From Bacillus sp. NTK071 (GTDB lineage: Bacteria > Bacillota > Bacilli > Bacillales > Guptibacillaceae): a stretch of 64,000 bases of DNA. The DNA lies in NCBI RefSeq assembly GCF_017303315.1, contig NZ_JAFKOI010000005.1, positions 1-64,000 on the forward strand. The letters are read 5' to 3'. Shown one piece after another: positions 35,196 through 43,969 of the stretch. The translations under genes were made by a program, and so were the position numbers. The notes beneath the pieces are model-generated. The model did no database searches and had not been told where the DNA came from. It saw only the letters and a list, made by a program, of their open reading frames with translations. Numbering within the stretch: position 1 is the first letter of the stretch; each line of letters starts with the position of its first letter.

Positions 35196-36374
35196 TTACA
35201 GCACTTCGACAACCATGGCAATTCCTTGCCCGCCACCTATACATAGGGAGGCTACTCCATGCTTTCCATTTCGTCGCTTCAATTCTTTAATTAACGTGTA
35301 TAATACTCGTGTGCCGCTTGCTCCCACTGGATGACCTAGCGCAATCGCTCCACCATTAACATTCACTTTTGTGCGATCAAGTTCGAGCGCTTTTTCTACA
35401 GCTAAATACTGAGCTGCGAATGCTTCGTTTACTTCAATAAGGTCCATTTCGTGAAGAGTCATATTCGCTTTCTGCAATGCTTTTTTAATGGCAGGAACCG
35501 GCCCAATTCCCATAATAGAAGGATCTACACCAGCTATCCCCCATGAGACGATTCTCGCAAGGGGTGCACAATTATTAGATGATACATAGTCTTCTCCTGC
35601 TAACACAACGGCTGCTGCGCCATCGTTAATACCACTTGCATTTCCACCCGTTACCGTTCCATCTTTCCTAAAAGCAGGTTTCAATGAGGCTAGCTTATCT
35701 ACAGTTGTTCCTTCACGAATATGTTCATCGATCGAAATATGATTAACTCCTTTAGGACTATTAACTTCTACTGATGCGATCTCTTCAGCAAAAATCCCCT
35801 GTTCCCTTGCTTGCGCCGCTTTTTGCTGGCTCTCAGCTGCGAATTGATCTTGATCCTCACGAGAAATGTTGTATTTTTCAGCTAAATTCTCACCTGTTAT
35901 TCCCATGCCAAAACCTGTATACTCATCTGTCAAAGTTGCCATTAGCATATCGTCGATTTTCGGCGCTCCTGTTTTTGCTCCAAAACGACTACCTCGTAGT
36001 GCATAAGGAGATAAACTCATGTTATCAGCACCACCTGCAAGTGCCGTTTTTCCTTCATTCATCATGATGGATTGCGCAGCTGAAATTACGGACTGCATAC
36101 CGGATCCACATAGACGATTTACCGTCAGTGCTGGACTTTCAATTGGCACACCTGCTCCTAACGCTATATGTCTAGCGAGATACGACGCATTCGAAGTGGA
36201 ATGAATTACATTCCCTATCACTGAAAGGTCGATCTCTGAAGCCTCGACACCGCTTTTCTTTAATGCTTCCTTACTTGCCACTACACCTAAATCTGTTGGA
36301 CTAACATCTTTTAGAGAGCCCCCGAACGTTCCGAATGGTGTTCTGGCGCCTTCTAGAATAAATACTTCCTTCAT
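35196..36374 (-). CDS. acetyl-CoA C-acetyltransferase (thiolase)
   Basis: 392-residue degradative-type thiolase. The acyl-binding Cys89 is in NRLCGSGMQS; His348 (GHPVGASG) and Cys378 (SLCIGGGQG) complete the active site. It interconverts two acetyl-CoA and acetoacetyl-CoA. It is the third gene of a reverse-strand group after the GntP permease and 3-hydroxybutyrate dehydrogenase, which together would import and break down 3-hydroxybutyrate. GGAGGGAG precedes the ATG. A near-perfect cre site lies in the 54-base gap before it. Confidence 0.93.
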   Translation of the reverse strand: MKEVFILEGARTPFGTFGGSLKDVSPTDLGVVASKEALKKSGVEASEIDLSVIGNVIHSTSNASYLARHIALGAGVPIESPALTVNRLCGSGMQSVISAAQSIMMNEGKTALAGGADNMSLSPYALRGSRFGAKTGAPKIDDMLMATLTDEYTGFGMGITGENLAEKYNISREDQDQFAAESQQKAAQAREQGIFAEEIASVEVNSPKGVNHISIDEHIREGTTVDKLASLKPAFRKDGTVTGGNASGINDGAAAVVLAGEDYVSSNNCAPLARIVSWGIAGVDPSIMGIGPVPAIKKALQKANMTLHEMDLIEVNEAFAAQYLAVEKALELDRTKVNVNGGAIALGHPVGASGTRVLYTLIKELKRRNGKHGVASLCIGGGQGIAMVVEVL

Positions 36375-36411
36375 CTTTCTCCCTCCATTCTTCTCTATTT
36401 TACAAATAAAA

Positions 36412-36425
36412 GGAAAGCGTTTACA
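36412..36425 (-). promoter_or_regulatory. cre site (CcpA) between dehydrogenase and thiolase
   Basis: On the reverse strand TGTAAACGCTTTCC fits the cre consensus nearly completely. It lies between the dehydrogenase stop and the thiolase start, where bound CcpA could block transcription or control an internal promoter. Confidence 0.6.
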
Positions 36426-36428
36426 AGT

Positions 36429-37208
36429 TTATTGTGCTGTATATCCACCATCAATCACAACCGCCTGCCCAGTTACACCTTTTGCTTTATCACTAGCTAA
36501 GAACATCGTATAATCTGCTATTTCTTGAACTGATAGTAATCTTTTTTGAGGTACAAGTGGATAAATGACTTCTTCAAGTACCTTTTCTAGCGGAACATCT
36601 CTCGTTGAGGCGAGGTCTTCAAGTTGTCCACGCACTAGTGGCGTATCAACATACCCTGGACATACTGCATTCACAGTAATCCCATGCTCTGCTCCTTCAA
36701 GTGCTGCTACCTTTGTTAAACCAATGACACCATGCTTCGCACTGTTGTATGCCGCTTTACCAGAAAAACCAACAAGTCCATTGATCGATGCCATGTTAAT
36801 TACCCTACCAAACTTTTGTTTTTTCATAACTGGAAATACTAGTTTGGTGGCTATAAAAGGTGCAACAAGCATCACCTTTGTTAACAGTTCAAATTTGTCT
36901 GTTGGAAAAGACTCAATGTCCGAAACATGTTGAAGCCCTGCATTATTAATGAATACGTCGATTCGATTATAGTGATTAAGCGTTTGAAACACTAACTCTT
37001 CAACTTCTTTTTCGCTCGTAACATCACAGCGAATACCGATCGTATTTCTACCTTTATCATTCAGTTCATAAGCTGCCTGCTTTACTTTCTGTTCATCTAA
37101 ATCGCTTAGAATGACATGAGCACCATTTTCCGTAAAAACAGCTGCTAATTCTTTACCGATTCCACTTGCTGCTCCAGTAATCACAACTACCTTATTCTCA
37201 ACTAACAA
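36429..37208 (-). CDS. 3-hydroxybutyrate dehydrogenase
   Basis: Classical SDR of 259 residues. Cofactor loop TGAASGIG (11-18), NNAG (88-91), catalytic Ser141, Tyr154 and Lys158 (YNSAKHG). The stretch NNAGLQHVSDIESFPTDKF and the closing GQAVVIDGGYTAQ are characteristic of D-3-hydroxybutyrate dehydrogenase, which makes acetoacetate with NAD+. The start is a TTG behind GGAGG. It is flanked by a GntP permease and a thiolase, confirming the pathway. Confidence 0.9.
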   Translation of the reverse strand: MLVENKVVVITGAASGIGKELAAVFTENGAHVILSDLDEQKVKQAAYELNDKGRNTIGIRCDVTSEKEVEELVFQTLNHYNRIDVFINNAGLQHVSDIESFPTDKFELLTKVMLVAPFIATKLVFPVMKKQKFGRVINMASINGLVGFSGKAAYNSAKHGVIGLTKVAALEGAEHGITVNAVCPGYVDTPLVRGQLEDLASTRDVPLEKVLEEVIYPLVPQKRLLSVQEIADYTMFLASDKAKGVTGQAVVIDGGYTAQ

Positions 37209-37229
37209 AATTGTTCAACCTCCATCTTT

Positions 37230-38549
37230 TTAAATTCCAAGTCCAAGACTGAATAACACGATTGCCAGTACAAGCCCTAGAAGAGGAACGATGACTGTTA
37301 ATGCCCCTACAGCACCGTATGCATCCTGATGCGTTTCTCCACAAATAGCCCGAATCGTTGTAACAACATAACCATTATGAGGTAGAGAGTCGAGTGCACC
37401 AGAAGAAATCGCAATTGTTCGATGCAATGCCTCTGGATTCACACCTGCATCAATATAATGAGGTGCAAGAATTGGTAAAGCAATTACCTGACCACCTGAT
37501 GCAGATCCTGTTAATCCTGCAATCACACTAACAGCAATAGCTCCTCCAATTAAAGGACTCCCTGGAATACCTGTCATGATATTAACAGCAGTCTCAAATG
37601 CAGGAACTGCTTTGGCAACGCCTCCAAAGCCAACAACTGCAGCCGTATTACCAATTGCAATTAATGCACCGAGTGTGCCATCAGAAACAGCTCGGCCAAA
37701 GTTAGCAAAGTATTTCCTGTTTAATAAATACGTCGATAGAATACCACCTAGCAATGCAATAATAAGCGCAGATTGCTTTAAGTCATCGTGGAATATAAAT
37801 GAAATAATTAAGACAATTACTAGTGGGACAAGACCAAGAAAAGGATGTGGGAGCGGACGATTTTCAATTTCTGGATCTTCCTTTCGTCCTTCAAATCTTT
37901 CTCCTTTAGCAACCGCTTTTGTAATCATTCGTTTCAGCCACCAGTAGCCGAACAAAGCCATGAATAGAGCAACAATCAAGCTCACTTCCCAACCTGCATA
38001 CGGACTCGTATTTAAATATTCGATCGGAATCCAGTTCTGAATCTCAGGTGAACCTGCAGAAGTCATAGTGAACGTAACAGAACCAAATGCAAGAGTTGCT
38101 GGAATAAACCGTCGTGGTAAATCTGCTTGTTTAAACAAACTCACTGCCATTGGATATACCGAAAAAGCAACAACAAAGAGACTAACACCGCCGTAAGTTA
38201 AGATCGCACAGGCAAGTACGATCGCTAGAACGGCCTGCTTTAATCCAAGCTTCTCCACAACCCATTTCGATACGCTGTCGGCTGCACCACTATCCTCCAT
38301 TACCTTTCCAAAGATAGCACCGAGTAGGAACATCGGAAACCATGCTGCAACAAACCCTGAGAACCCTTCCATATAATTACCAACAAAGTTAGGTGCTCCT
38401 TCTTCCACAAGCTGTGGAAAAAGTGGTAATCCACTTAGTAAAGCTACCACGATAGCACAAAGTGGTCCTGCAACAAGTAAATTCATACCTTTCATAGTAA
38501 GATAGATGAGAAGTAGTAACCCACCAATTAACCCAATCATACTTAACAT
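37230..38549 (-). CDS. GntP family permease, probable 3-hydroxybutyrate transporter
   Basis: 439-residue, ~12-span permease of the gluconate:H+ symporter superfamily. GGVSLFVVAFSVYPMA, SGGQVIALPILAPHYIDAG and ISSGALDSLPHNGYV are family signatures. Several GntP relatives, such as Bacillus YxjC, sit with CoA-transferase and 3-hydroxybutyrate dehydrogenase genes. AAAGGGGG precedes the ATG. It is the first intact gene of the operon, since the CoA-transferase region before it is a remnant. Confidence 0.85.
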   Translation of the reverse strand: MLSMIGLIGGLLLLIYLTMKGMNLLVAGPLCAIVVALLSGLPLFPQLVEEGAPNFVGNYMEGFSGFVAAWFPMFLLGAIFGKVMEDSGAADSVSKWVVEKLGLKQAVLAIVLACAILTYGGVSLFVVAFSVYPMAVSLFKQADLPRRFIPATLAFGSVTFTMTSAGSPEIQNWIPIEYLNTSPYAGWEVSLIVALFMALFGYWWLKRMITKAVAKGERFEGRKEDPEIENRPLPHPFLGLVPLVIVLIISFIFHDDLKQSALIIALLGGILSTYLLNRKYFANFGRAVSDGTLGALIAIGNTAAVVGFGGVAKAVPAFETAVNIMTGIPGSPLIGGAIAVSVIAGLTGSASGGQVIALPILAPHYIDAGVNPEALHRTIAISSGALDSLPHNGYVVTTIRAICGETHQDAYGAVGALTVIVPLLGLVLAIVLFSLGLGI

Positions 38550-38567
38550 GACTTTTCCCCCTTTTTA

Positions 38568-38785
38568 TTACGGATCATAGCGAATTGATGATAGTACAAT
38601 GAGATCTGGTTCTGTTAAATCCTTTATCTCTTCTAACGTAAGCCCTTTTGCCATTTCTCGAACTACTAATTTTTCTTTCGTCACATTGAAACATGTGTTA
38701 AATAATTCTAGTAAATAATTGTTAGGCGGATGAGTGGGGACCTGGACTTTACAGCTTCATATCCATTAACAAATTGTTTTTTCAT
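38568..38785 (-). pseudogene. remnant of CoA-transferase subunit A/B gene pair
   Basis: An ATG at 38785 behind AAGGGAG opens MKKQFVNGYEAVK, like the N terminus of a CoA-transferase A subunit, and the frame stops after 25 codons. The bases that follow encode, in another frame, KLVVREMAKGLTLEEIKDLT and EPDLIV, like the end of a B subunit (usual xLxExApGxTLEEIxxxTEAxx), stopping at 38568. Only 218 bases separate the two ends, whereas intact A and B genes need about 1.35 kb. An internal deletion that fused the start of A to the end of B explains this. Confidence 0.65.
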
Positions 38786-38820
38786 TTTCACAACTCCCTT
38801 TTGTTTTCTCCTATTTAAGA

Positions 38821-38837
38821 TGCAAGTTACATGCCAA
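38821..38837 (-). promoter_or_regulatory. sigma-54 (SigL) promoter
   Basis: On the reverse strand TTGGCATGTAACTTGCA matches YTGGCACGNNNNTTGCW, with exactly ten bases between GG and GC. It lies 36 bases upstream of the CoA-transferase remnant and would drive the permease-dehydrogenase-thiolase genes. The sigma-54 activator gene at 39024-40391 is directly upstream. Confidence 0.8.
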
Positions 38838-38857
38838 TGTTAGAAAATCCAACGAAT

Positions 38858-38871
38858 TGTAAGCGGTTACT
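38858..38871 (-). promoter_or_regulatory. candidate cre site at the sigma-54 promoter
   Basis: TGTAAGCGGTTACT resembles the cre consensus at about 12 of 14 positions and lies 20 bases upstream of the -24 element, where CcpA could block activator looping. Confidence 0.45.
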
Positions 38872-38901
38872 GAATGTTGGATAAAAAGAAGCATTGGCAG
38901 A

Positions 38902-38917
38902 TTCCGCTTATCCGGAA
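38902..38917. promoter_or_regulatory. candidate enhancer (UAS) of the activator
   Basis: TTCCG-CTTATC-CGGAA dyad, ~65 bases upstream of the -24 box, in the position expected for activator binding. Judged by symmetry and location only. Confidence 0.35.
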
Positions 38918-38981
38918 ATAGCGCATTGCATTTACTAGGGTCTTAAGGTACTTCTCAAATTCTTTTACTATAAATAAAGAA

Positions 38982-39019
38982 ATTCCAGAAAACCGGAATG
39001 ATTTCCGGTTTTCTGGAAT
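38982..39019 (-). terminator. hairpin after the sigma-54 activator gene
   Basis: Seventeen-base perfect arms (38982-38998 / 39003-39019) with a four-base loop directly after the gene; the tail is TTTCTTTATTT on the reverse strand. Confidence 0.75.
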
Positions 39020-39023
39020 GATA

Positions 39024-40391
39024 TTAAGACAAATGATACTTATTGATTTTATCGTATAAGCTTGTTTTTCCAATACCAAGAATCTTTGCTGCAGCAATTT
39101 TATCATTCTCACATTGGATAATGGTTTTACGTATCGCTTCACATTCTGCTTTTTCTACTATATCCCTAAGCTTACGATTACCTGTAACAAGTCCTTCGTT
39201 CTCCTTTAAGTAATCTGGGAGGGAAGCAACATCAACTGTTTCTGTTCGAGTTAAATGAACGGATGCCTCAAGAGCATTTTCAAGTTCACGCGCATTTCCA
39301 GGCCAATTGTGTTGAAGAAGTAATTGCATTGCATGATTTTCAATACCAATGACACGCTTTCCAGATTTCGCAGAAATATTTCTAACGAACGTTTCTGCTA
39401 ATGGCTTAACATCTTGCACCCGCTCCCTTAATGGAGGAATTGATAATTGGATCACATTGATGCGATAAAACAAATCTTCCCGGAAGCGCCGCTCTTCTAC
39501 CATTGCTTCTAATGGACGATTAGTAGCAGCAATAATTCTTACATCTACTTTTTTAGTTGCCAAACTACCTACTCGCTCTACTTCTCGATCCTGTAATACA
39601 CGTAACAGCTTCACCTGCATATTTGCTGGCATGTCACCAATTTCATCCAGGAATATTGTACCCGTATCCGCAAGCTCAAACTTCCCAAGTTTCCCACCTT
39701 TTTTCGCCCCGGTAAAAGCTCCTTCTTCATAACCAAACAACTCTGACTCCAACAATTGTTCAGGAATGGCACCGCAATTCACCTTGATAAATGGGCGATT
39801 GCTTCGTTCGCTAAGTTGATGAATACTATGGGCAAACAACTCTTTTCCCGTGCCGCTTTCTCCACGAATGAGAACGGAGATATTCCCGCTTGCAACCTGC
39901 TTCACCTTTTCTTTAAGACTTCGAATTGGTTCAGATGTTCCAACAATGTCATAAAGGGAATAGCTAGCTCCATTTTCTTTGGCGGATCCACTTCGGTAAT
40001 ATTCCAACTCAGAAAGAAGCACTTTAATGTGAGTATTCATTTGCTTCCATTGTTCTGTGTCACGAAAAATAACAGTCCCTACTGCTCCTATTAATTCACC
40101 GTTATGGTAAATTGGGACTCGATTAGCTATCATATAATTTCCACGAATGTACTGTAAATCAGCAAGCTCTATGTTTCCACTCCTTGCGACAATATGCATG
40201 CGAGTATTTTCTATCACATCTGTTACGTGCATGCCAACAACCGATTCACGATCCACATCTAGAAATTCACAATATGTTTTGTTCATGTAATCGATTATGC
40301 CGTCTTCGTCAACGACTACAAGCCATTCGTAAGCGCTATCAATTATTGTTTCTAGCATACTACATTTTAATGTAAGTTCACCGGGTTTCAC
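39024..40391 (-). CDS. sigma-54-dependent transcriptional activator (PAS-AAA-HTH)
   Basis: 455 residues. An N-terminal PAS domain (about 10-115), an AAA+ domain with Walker A GESGTGKE, the sigma-54 contact loop EGAFTGA and the Walker B segment GTIFLDEIGDM, and a Fis-type helix-turn-helix at the end (KIAAAKILGIGKTSLYDKI). It resembles BkdR/AcoR-type activators. Its position before a -24/-12 promoter and the 3-hydroxybutyrate genes makes it their likely regulator. A GTG at 40391 behind AAGGAG is better placed than the GTG three codons upstream. Confidence 0.9.
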   Translation of the reverse strand: MKPGELTLKCSMLETIIDSAYEWLVVVDEDGIIDYMNKTYCEFLDVDRESVVGMHVTDVIENTRMHIVARSGNIELADLQYIRGNYMIANRVPIYHNGELIGAVGTVIFRDTEQWKQMNTHIKVLLSELEYYRSGSAKENGASYSLYDIVGTSEPIRSLKEKVKQVASGNISVLIRGESGTGKELFAHSIHQLSERSNRPFIKVNCGAIPEQLLESELFGYEEGAFTGAKKGGKLGKFELADTGTIFLDEIGDMPANMQVKLLRVLQDREVERVGSLATKKVDVRIIAATNRPLEAMVEERRFREDLFYRINVIQLSIPPLRERVQDVKPLAETFVRNISAKSGKRVIGIENHAMQLLLQHNWPGNARELENALEASVHLTRTETVDVASLPDYLKENEGLVTGNRKLRDIVEKAECEAIRKTIIQCENDKIAAAKILGIGKTSLYDKINKYHLS

Positions 40392-40463
40392 CTCAGCCAC
40401 TCCTTTAGTAATTCTATCTTCTATTGTATCATTCTCATAGGTTGCTCATTTAGATCAAAAAAA

Positions 40464-40484
40464 CTGCCGAATCTAAATCGGCAG
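40464..40484 (-). terminator. terminator of acetyltransferase gene
   Basis: CTGCCGA/TCGGCAG stem followed by seven T on the reverse strand. Confidence 0.85.
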
Positions 40485-40492
40485 CTTCTACA

Positions 40493-40933
40493 TTAGCTAA
40501 ATTGATAAGAAAGACGAATCATATCTCGACAACGAATTCCATCCTCTACAATTGGTTCAGGGTAATCATCAAAGAAACCTTTAATAATACCGCACATACG
40601 AAACCCACATTTTTGATACAAGGCAAGTTGGGCAATGCTCGAGTTACCTGTACCGATTTCGACAGAAGTAGCACCCATCTCTTCTGCACGGTTCAAAGCA
40701 TCCTGCAAGAGCAGTTTCCCAATTCCTCTTCCCCTGCTCTCCTCTTTTACAGCGATGTTCATTATTTCTGGTTGATTAGGTTTTTGTTCCATTAAAATAT
40801 AGACACCTTGCACCTCTTGATCAACTGCTATAAAACACTTTCCCGTTTCAACATATTCTTTTATCTTTCGAATAGATGGATCAGCTTCAAGAAGAAGTTC
40901 AAATGGATAATTCTCTGTTTCTTCTATTAGCAT
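40493..40933 (-). CDS. GNAT family N-acetyltransferase
   Basis: 146 residues. The acetyl-CoA loop is EESRGRGIGKLLLQDA; the preceding strand PEIMNIAVK and the later NSSIAQLALYQKCGFR complete the fold. Substrate unknown; the C-terminal layout resembles YvbK-like enzymes. AGGTGA supports the ATG at 40933. It follows the unknown exported protein by 19 bases and may be co-transcribed with it. Confidence 0.85.
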   Translation of the reverse strand: MLIEETENYPFELLLEADPSIRKIKEYVETGKCFIAVDQEVQGVYILMEQKPNQPEIMNIAVKEESRGRGIGKLLLQDALNRAEEMGATSVEIGTGNSSIAQLALYQKCGFRMCGIIKGFFDDYPEPIVEDGIRCRDMIRLSYQFS

Positions 40934-40951
40934 GAAGACAATCACCTGCTT

Positions 40952-42436
40952 TCATCGAAGATTAAAGGTACTTTTATTAGCTTTTACTTTTTCATGAATT
41001 GGAAACTGACTCAACTTCACTATTATTTCATCCGACCGCTCGAAGAACTCTTTCCTCACATGAAAAGCCTGACTCTCTTTATCTGGCATCGTCTCAGATG
41101 AACTGCCATAAGCCTCTGCTAGTTCTCCTTTATCGTTGCTGATTTCAATAAGTGGCCCAGCATTGGGATAAGCTCCTGAATCTGAAGGCGACTCAGTTTT
41201 ATTGTACTTTAAGTTCTGCATTTCTTTTGTTACAGTGTTAAACCACATCCGAAACCGCTCTCCAGGAATGTCTTCAAGTTGAATTACTATGCCTAACACA
41301 TCGCTCGGTCCTTCATCTACTTCATAACCAGGTAGTGCATTCGATAAACCAGCATAAGAGATGGTCATTCCATTTCTTGTTCCTAGCTCTTTAAGTACAT
41401 CTACCTTTTGTCCTTTAGATAACGAAAGTCCCTCCATAATCATTTCATTGCTAATTGTATAGGAGAGTGGTTCACTACGATCGATGAAATCTAATGCTCG
41501 CACCTGAACTTGAAAGGTGTCAGGAGTACTCTCGAATGTCGGTAAACTCAATTCATAATGATCATCTTTCTTCACTACTGGATGATACTGTTCCGTCATA
41601 ACCTTGCCTTTTGTAGCTGTAGCAAGTGTTATCCCTTGCAAAGGTTCATCCGTTTTCTCTAGTTGAAAAGTAAGAGTCAGGCGATCCATTTTCATCTCTA
41701 ACTTCTTCCATGTCAATTGAAGATTATTGTCCATATTCGTTGTCTTATTAAGATCAAACACTTCAAGAGTTTGATTATATTGTAAATTTAACGATGTTTC
41801 AAAAGAAAAGGACTCGAATGCTTGTCCTTTAGAAGAATCATATAACATCTTTGGCCTCTTAACCGTAATTTGGTCAATATTGTCCCATTGGTAAACTTGT
41901 TGCAGATCATCATATGCTTTCTCAGAACCTGCCATATTAACAGCTATTCCTCTATACATGCGGTGCTTATATACGTAGTCCTTGGAGATTTCATTCGGCC
42001 TCATAACCGAAGTTGAATTAACTTCTATTGAGATGGTGTTATCTCCTGAATGAAGAGATAGCTCATCAAATGTAAATTGTGGGAGATCTTCATTACGTTG
42101 ATCTTCTTGTAGAACATCTATGCTGTAGATCAGAAAAAGAAAATCGTATTGACTCCATACCTTCTCAATCTTCAAGGTACGTCGTTCTTCCACTAATAAT
42201 TTTTCAAGTTCGACATCTAGAAATAAGTTATATTCTGAAGGAATATAGGACCCAGTAAGTCCTTGACTGATTTGTTTAAACACCTCTGATTCACTTTGTA
42301 ATTCATTGAAATTCTCATTTATCTTAAAGGTTGGTTCACTATTCTGACTCCAATTAAGATAAAAAAGAAACCCTCCGAATAGAATTAGTACGGGTATAAG
42401 CTTAATAGCTAGTTTCTTTCGCTTAGTGGCTTTCAT
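40952..42436 (-). CDS. exported single-pass protein, unknown function
   Basis: 494 residues. A positively charged start (MKATKRKKLAIK) and one hydrophobic span (residues 11-28) anchor a large extracytoplasmic part predicted to be mostly beta strands. I do not recognise a named domain; the general plan recalls Bacillus exported proteins linked to ECF sigma factors, but no sigma factor gene is adjacent. AAAGGAG precedes the ATG. No cysteine or catalytic motif stands out. Confidence 0.65.
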   Translation of the reverse strand: MKATKRKKLAIKLIPVLILFGGFLFYLNWSQNSEPTFKINENFNELQSESEVFKQISQGLTGSYIPSEYNLFLDVELEKLLVEERRTLKIEKVWSQYDFLFLIYSIDVLQEDQRNEDLPQFTFDELSLHSGDNTISIEVNSTSVMRPNEISKDYVYKHRMYRGIAVNMAGSEKAYDDLQQVYQWDNIDQITVKRPKMLYDSSKGQAFESFSFETSLNLQYNQTLEVFDLNKTTNMDNNLQLTWKKLEMKMDRLTLTFQLEKTDEPLQGITLATATKGKVMTEQYHPVVKKDDHYELSLPTFESTPDTFQVQVRALDFIDRSEPLSYTISNEMIMEGLSLSKGQKVDVLKELGTRNGMTISYAGLSNALPGYEVDEGPSDVLGIVIQLEDIPGERFRMWFNTVTKEMQNLKYNKTESPSDSGAYPNAGPLIEISNDKGELAEAYGSSSETMPDKESQAFHVRKEFFERSDEIIVKLSQFPIHEKVKANKSTFNLR

Positions 42437-42537
42437 TCCATTCTCCTTTGATTACTCTCCCTTTAACTTATCATACTATTCATTCAATTCGAGAGTAAAG
42501 GACTATCAAACGGAGATCCATTTGTTCACATAATAAA

Positions 42538-42560
42538 AAACCATGCAATGAACATGGTTT
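42538..42560 (-). terminator. terminator of small membrane protein gene
   Basis: AAACCATG/CATGGTTT stem followed on the reverse strand by TTTTTTATT, overlapping the stop. Confidence 0.8.
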
Positions 42561-42798
42561 AAGAGACTTTAACTTTGGATGTTACGAATAAACTTATTAC
42601 AAATGAGATGATTAAACTGATTAAATCAATTGGATTGTAGAGCAGACCAAAGGTTAAACTTTCGGTCAGCTGTTGGCCTTTACTCCATGCTCCCAACCAT
42701 CCAGACTGGAATACTGTATTTACGATAGCACTCATAAGTAAATTTACAATAAAATAAAAACAAATTAAGCTAATGGTAAAAATGATATATTTCTTCAA
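42559..42798 (-). CDS. small two-span membrane protein
   Basis: 79 residues with hydrophobic helices at about 3-25 and 55-73 and a polar middle (GWLGAWSKGQQLTESLTF). Not recognised. The start is TTG behind AGGGGTAGGG. It has its own terminator, so it is probably a separate transcript; it diverges from the next gene. Confidence 0.55.
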   Translation of the reverse strand: MKKYIIFTISLICFYFIVNLLMSAIVNTVFQSGWLGAWSKGQQLTESLTFGLLYNPIDLISLIISFVISLFVTSKVKVS

Positions 42799-42935
42799 AT
42801 GGCCCTACCCCTTCAAAAACGGCTTCCCTGCTATTGTAACCTGTTTGAAATGGATTTCTCAAATCATCCTCTCATATACACTTTTCACCACGAAACCCAT
42901 ACGGTATTAATATCATGTTTTTGGGAGGAACAAAG

Positions 42936-43295
42936 ATGTATAACGATCAATACAGACTTAATTGGATTCCCTATTATTCTTATCCTCCCGTCTATCCGTT
43001 CTTGCGTTATCCACCTATAGAAGTAACTCGCTTTCAAAGATCTGCCAATACTTCCTGTCAACTCATGAGTGAAGCACGTAAACTTCTTGAAAAAATTCAA
43101 CAGGACACTAACTTTGCACATGAGTTAAAAGATGCAGCACAAAAGAATGATCATTCGCATATGGAAAAGGTTATTCGACGTGCAGGTGTGGCATCTTCCT
43201 TTCATACAGCTTACACTCCGGATGCGATTCGAATTGACCTTACTGCTGGTAATGGGGATAACTGTAGTGAATTAACGGTAAAACTCTGTTGGTAA
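42936..43295 (+). CDS. unknown 119-residue protein with Tyr/Pro-rich start
   Basis: Soluble protein behind a strong GGGAGGAA. The first 30 residues are rich in Tyr and Pro (NWIPYYSYPPVYPFLRYPP), followed by a helical region and a C-terminal segment with DLTAGNGDNCSELTVKLCW. I do not recognise a family. Tyr/Pro-rich starts are common in Bacillus spore-coat-associated proteins, which is a guess only. Single-gene unit ending at a strong hairpin. Confidence 0.6.
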   Translation: MYNDQYRLNWIPYYSYPPVYPFLRYPPIEVTRFQRSANTSCQLMSEARKLLEKIQQDTNFAHELKDAAQKNDHSHMEKVIRRAGVASSFHTAYTPDAIRIDLTAGNGDNCSELTVKLCW

Positions 43296-43327
43296 TATGT
43301 AGTAACTCTTATTTTATCTACATCAAA

Positions 43328-43355
43328 AAGCCCGGCTGCACCGTGCACCGGGCTT
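43328..43355. terminator. bidirectional terminator
   Basis: AAGCCCGG/CCGGGCTT arms; the loop (CTGCACCGTGCA) can pair further. Separates the unknown gene and the convergent universal stress gene. Confidence 0.82.
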
Positions 43356-43362
43356 AATCTTT

Positions 43363-43860
43363 TTATTTAACAATTAAGACAGGACATGGAGACTGCTGAG
43401 CTACTTTTTGACTAACACTACCAAGCATCCACTTTTTAATACCACTCAGCCCCCTGCTCCCAATAACAATTAAGTCAGCTTCTGTCATCACAGCAAGGTC
43501 GACGATTTCTTTAGCTGGATCCCCAACTCTCACATCTGAATCAACATTGACTCCCATATGATAGAGAGTTTCTTTCACTTCTCTTACCATTGCTTCTCCC
43601 TCACTTTTTTCAATGAGAGCACCATCCCTGCCCGATTCATGCACTGGAGATGGAACGCCTGCATGGCCTTCATTACCAATACTTCCTGTCCCGTAAGGAA
43701 TTCTTATCTCAGGCTGATTAGAGAATTTATGTGACTCTTTCGAGACATGCACCAAATGAATCGAAGCATGATTCAGTTCAGCAAGCTTAACAGCTTGATG
43801 AAGCGCCTTTTCACTATCTTCAGAACGATCATATGCCACTAAGATTTTATTGTACATCAT
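43363..43860 (-). CDS. universal stress protein (UspA family)
   Basis: 165 residues. The beta-strand opening NKILVAYDRSEDSEKAL and the closing ATP-binding motif IGSRGLSGIKKWMLGSVSQK (G-2X-G-9X-G-S) show an ATP-binding UspA protein. A charged, glycine-rich insertion lies at about residues 55-95. GAGGAGG supports ATG 43860 or the next codon. It lies 110 bases downstream of ktrD on the same strand; a strong cre-like site is in the gap. Confidence 0.88.
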   Translation of the reverse strand: MMYNKILVAYDRSEDSEKALHQAVKLAELNHASIHLVHVSKESHKFSNQPEIRIPYGTGSIGNEGHAGVPSPVHESGRDGALIEKSEGEAMVREVKETLYHMGVNVDSDVRVGDPAKEIVDLAVMTEADLIVIGSRGLSGIKKWMLGSVSQKVAQQSPCPVLIVK

Positions 43861-43927
43861 CTCTTCCTCCTCAAAGTTTGAAGTAATAATGATATACCCC
43901 GGCACAAGTTGAGAATAACAGTATAAG

Positions 43928-43941
43928 TGAAAGCGTATTCA
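43928..43941 (+). promoter_or_regulatory. candidate cre site upstream of usp gene
   Basis: TGAAAGCGTATTCA agrees with the CcpA consensus at about 13 of 14 positions, 68 bases upstream of the universal stress protein start. Confidence 0.5.
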
Positions 43942-43969
43942 TAACGATACATTTGTCATAAAACATACA

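Noticed and set aside
43442-43500. Possible tRNA or small RNA between 43.3 and 43.5 kb
   Set aside because: The region is the coding end of the universal stress protein gene; no cloverleaf is visible. No tRNA was found anywhere in the window.
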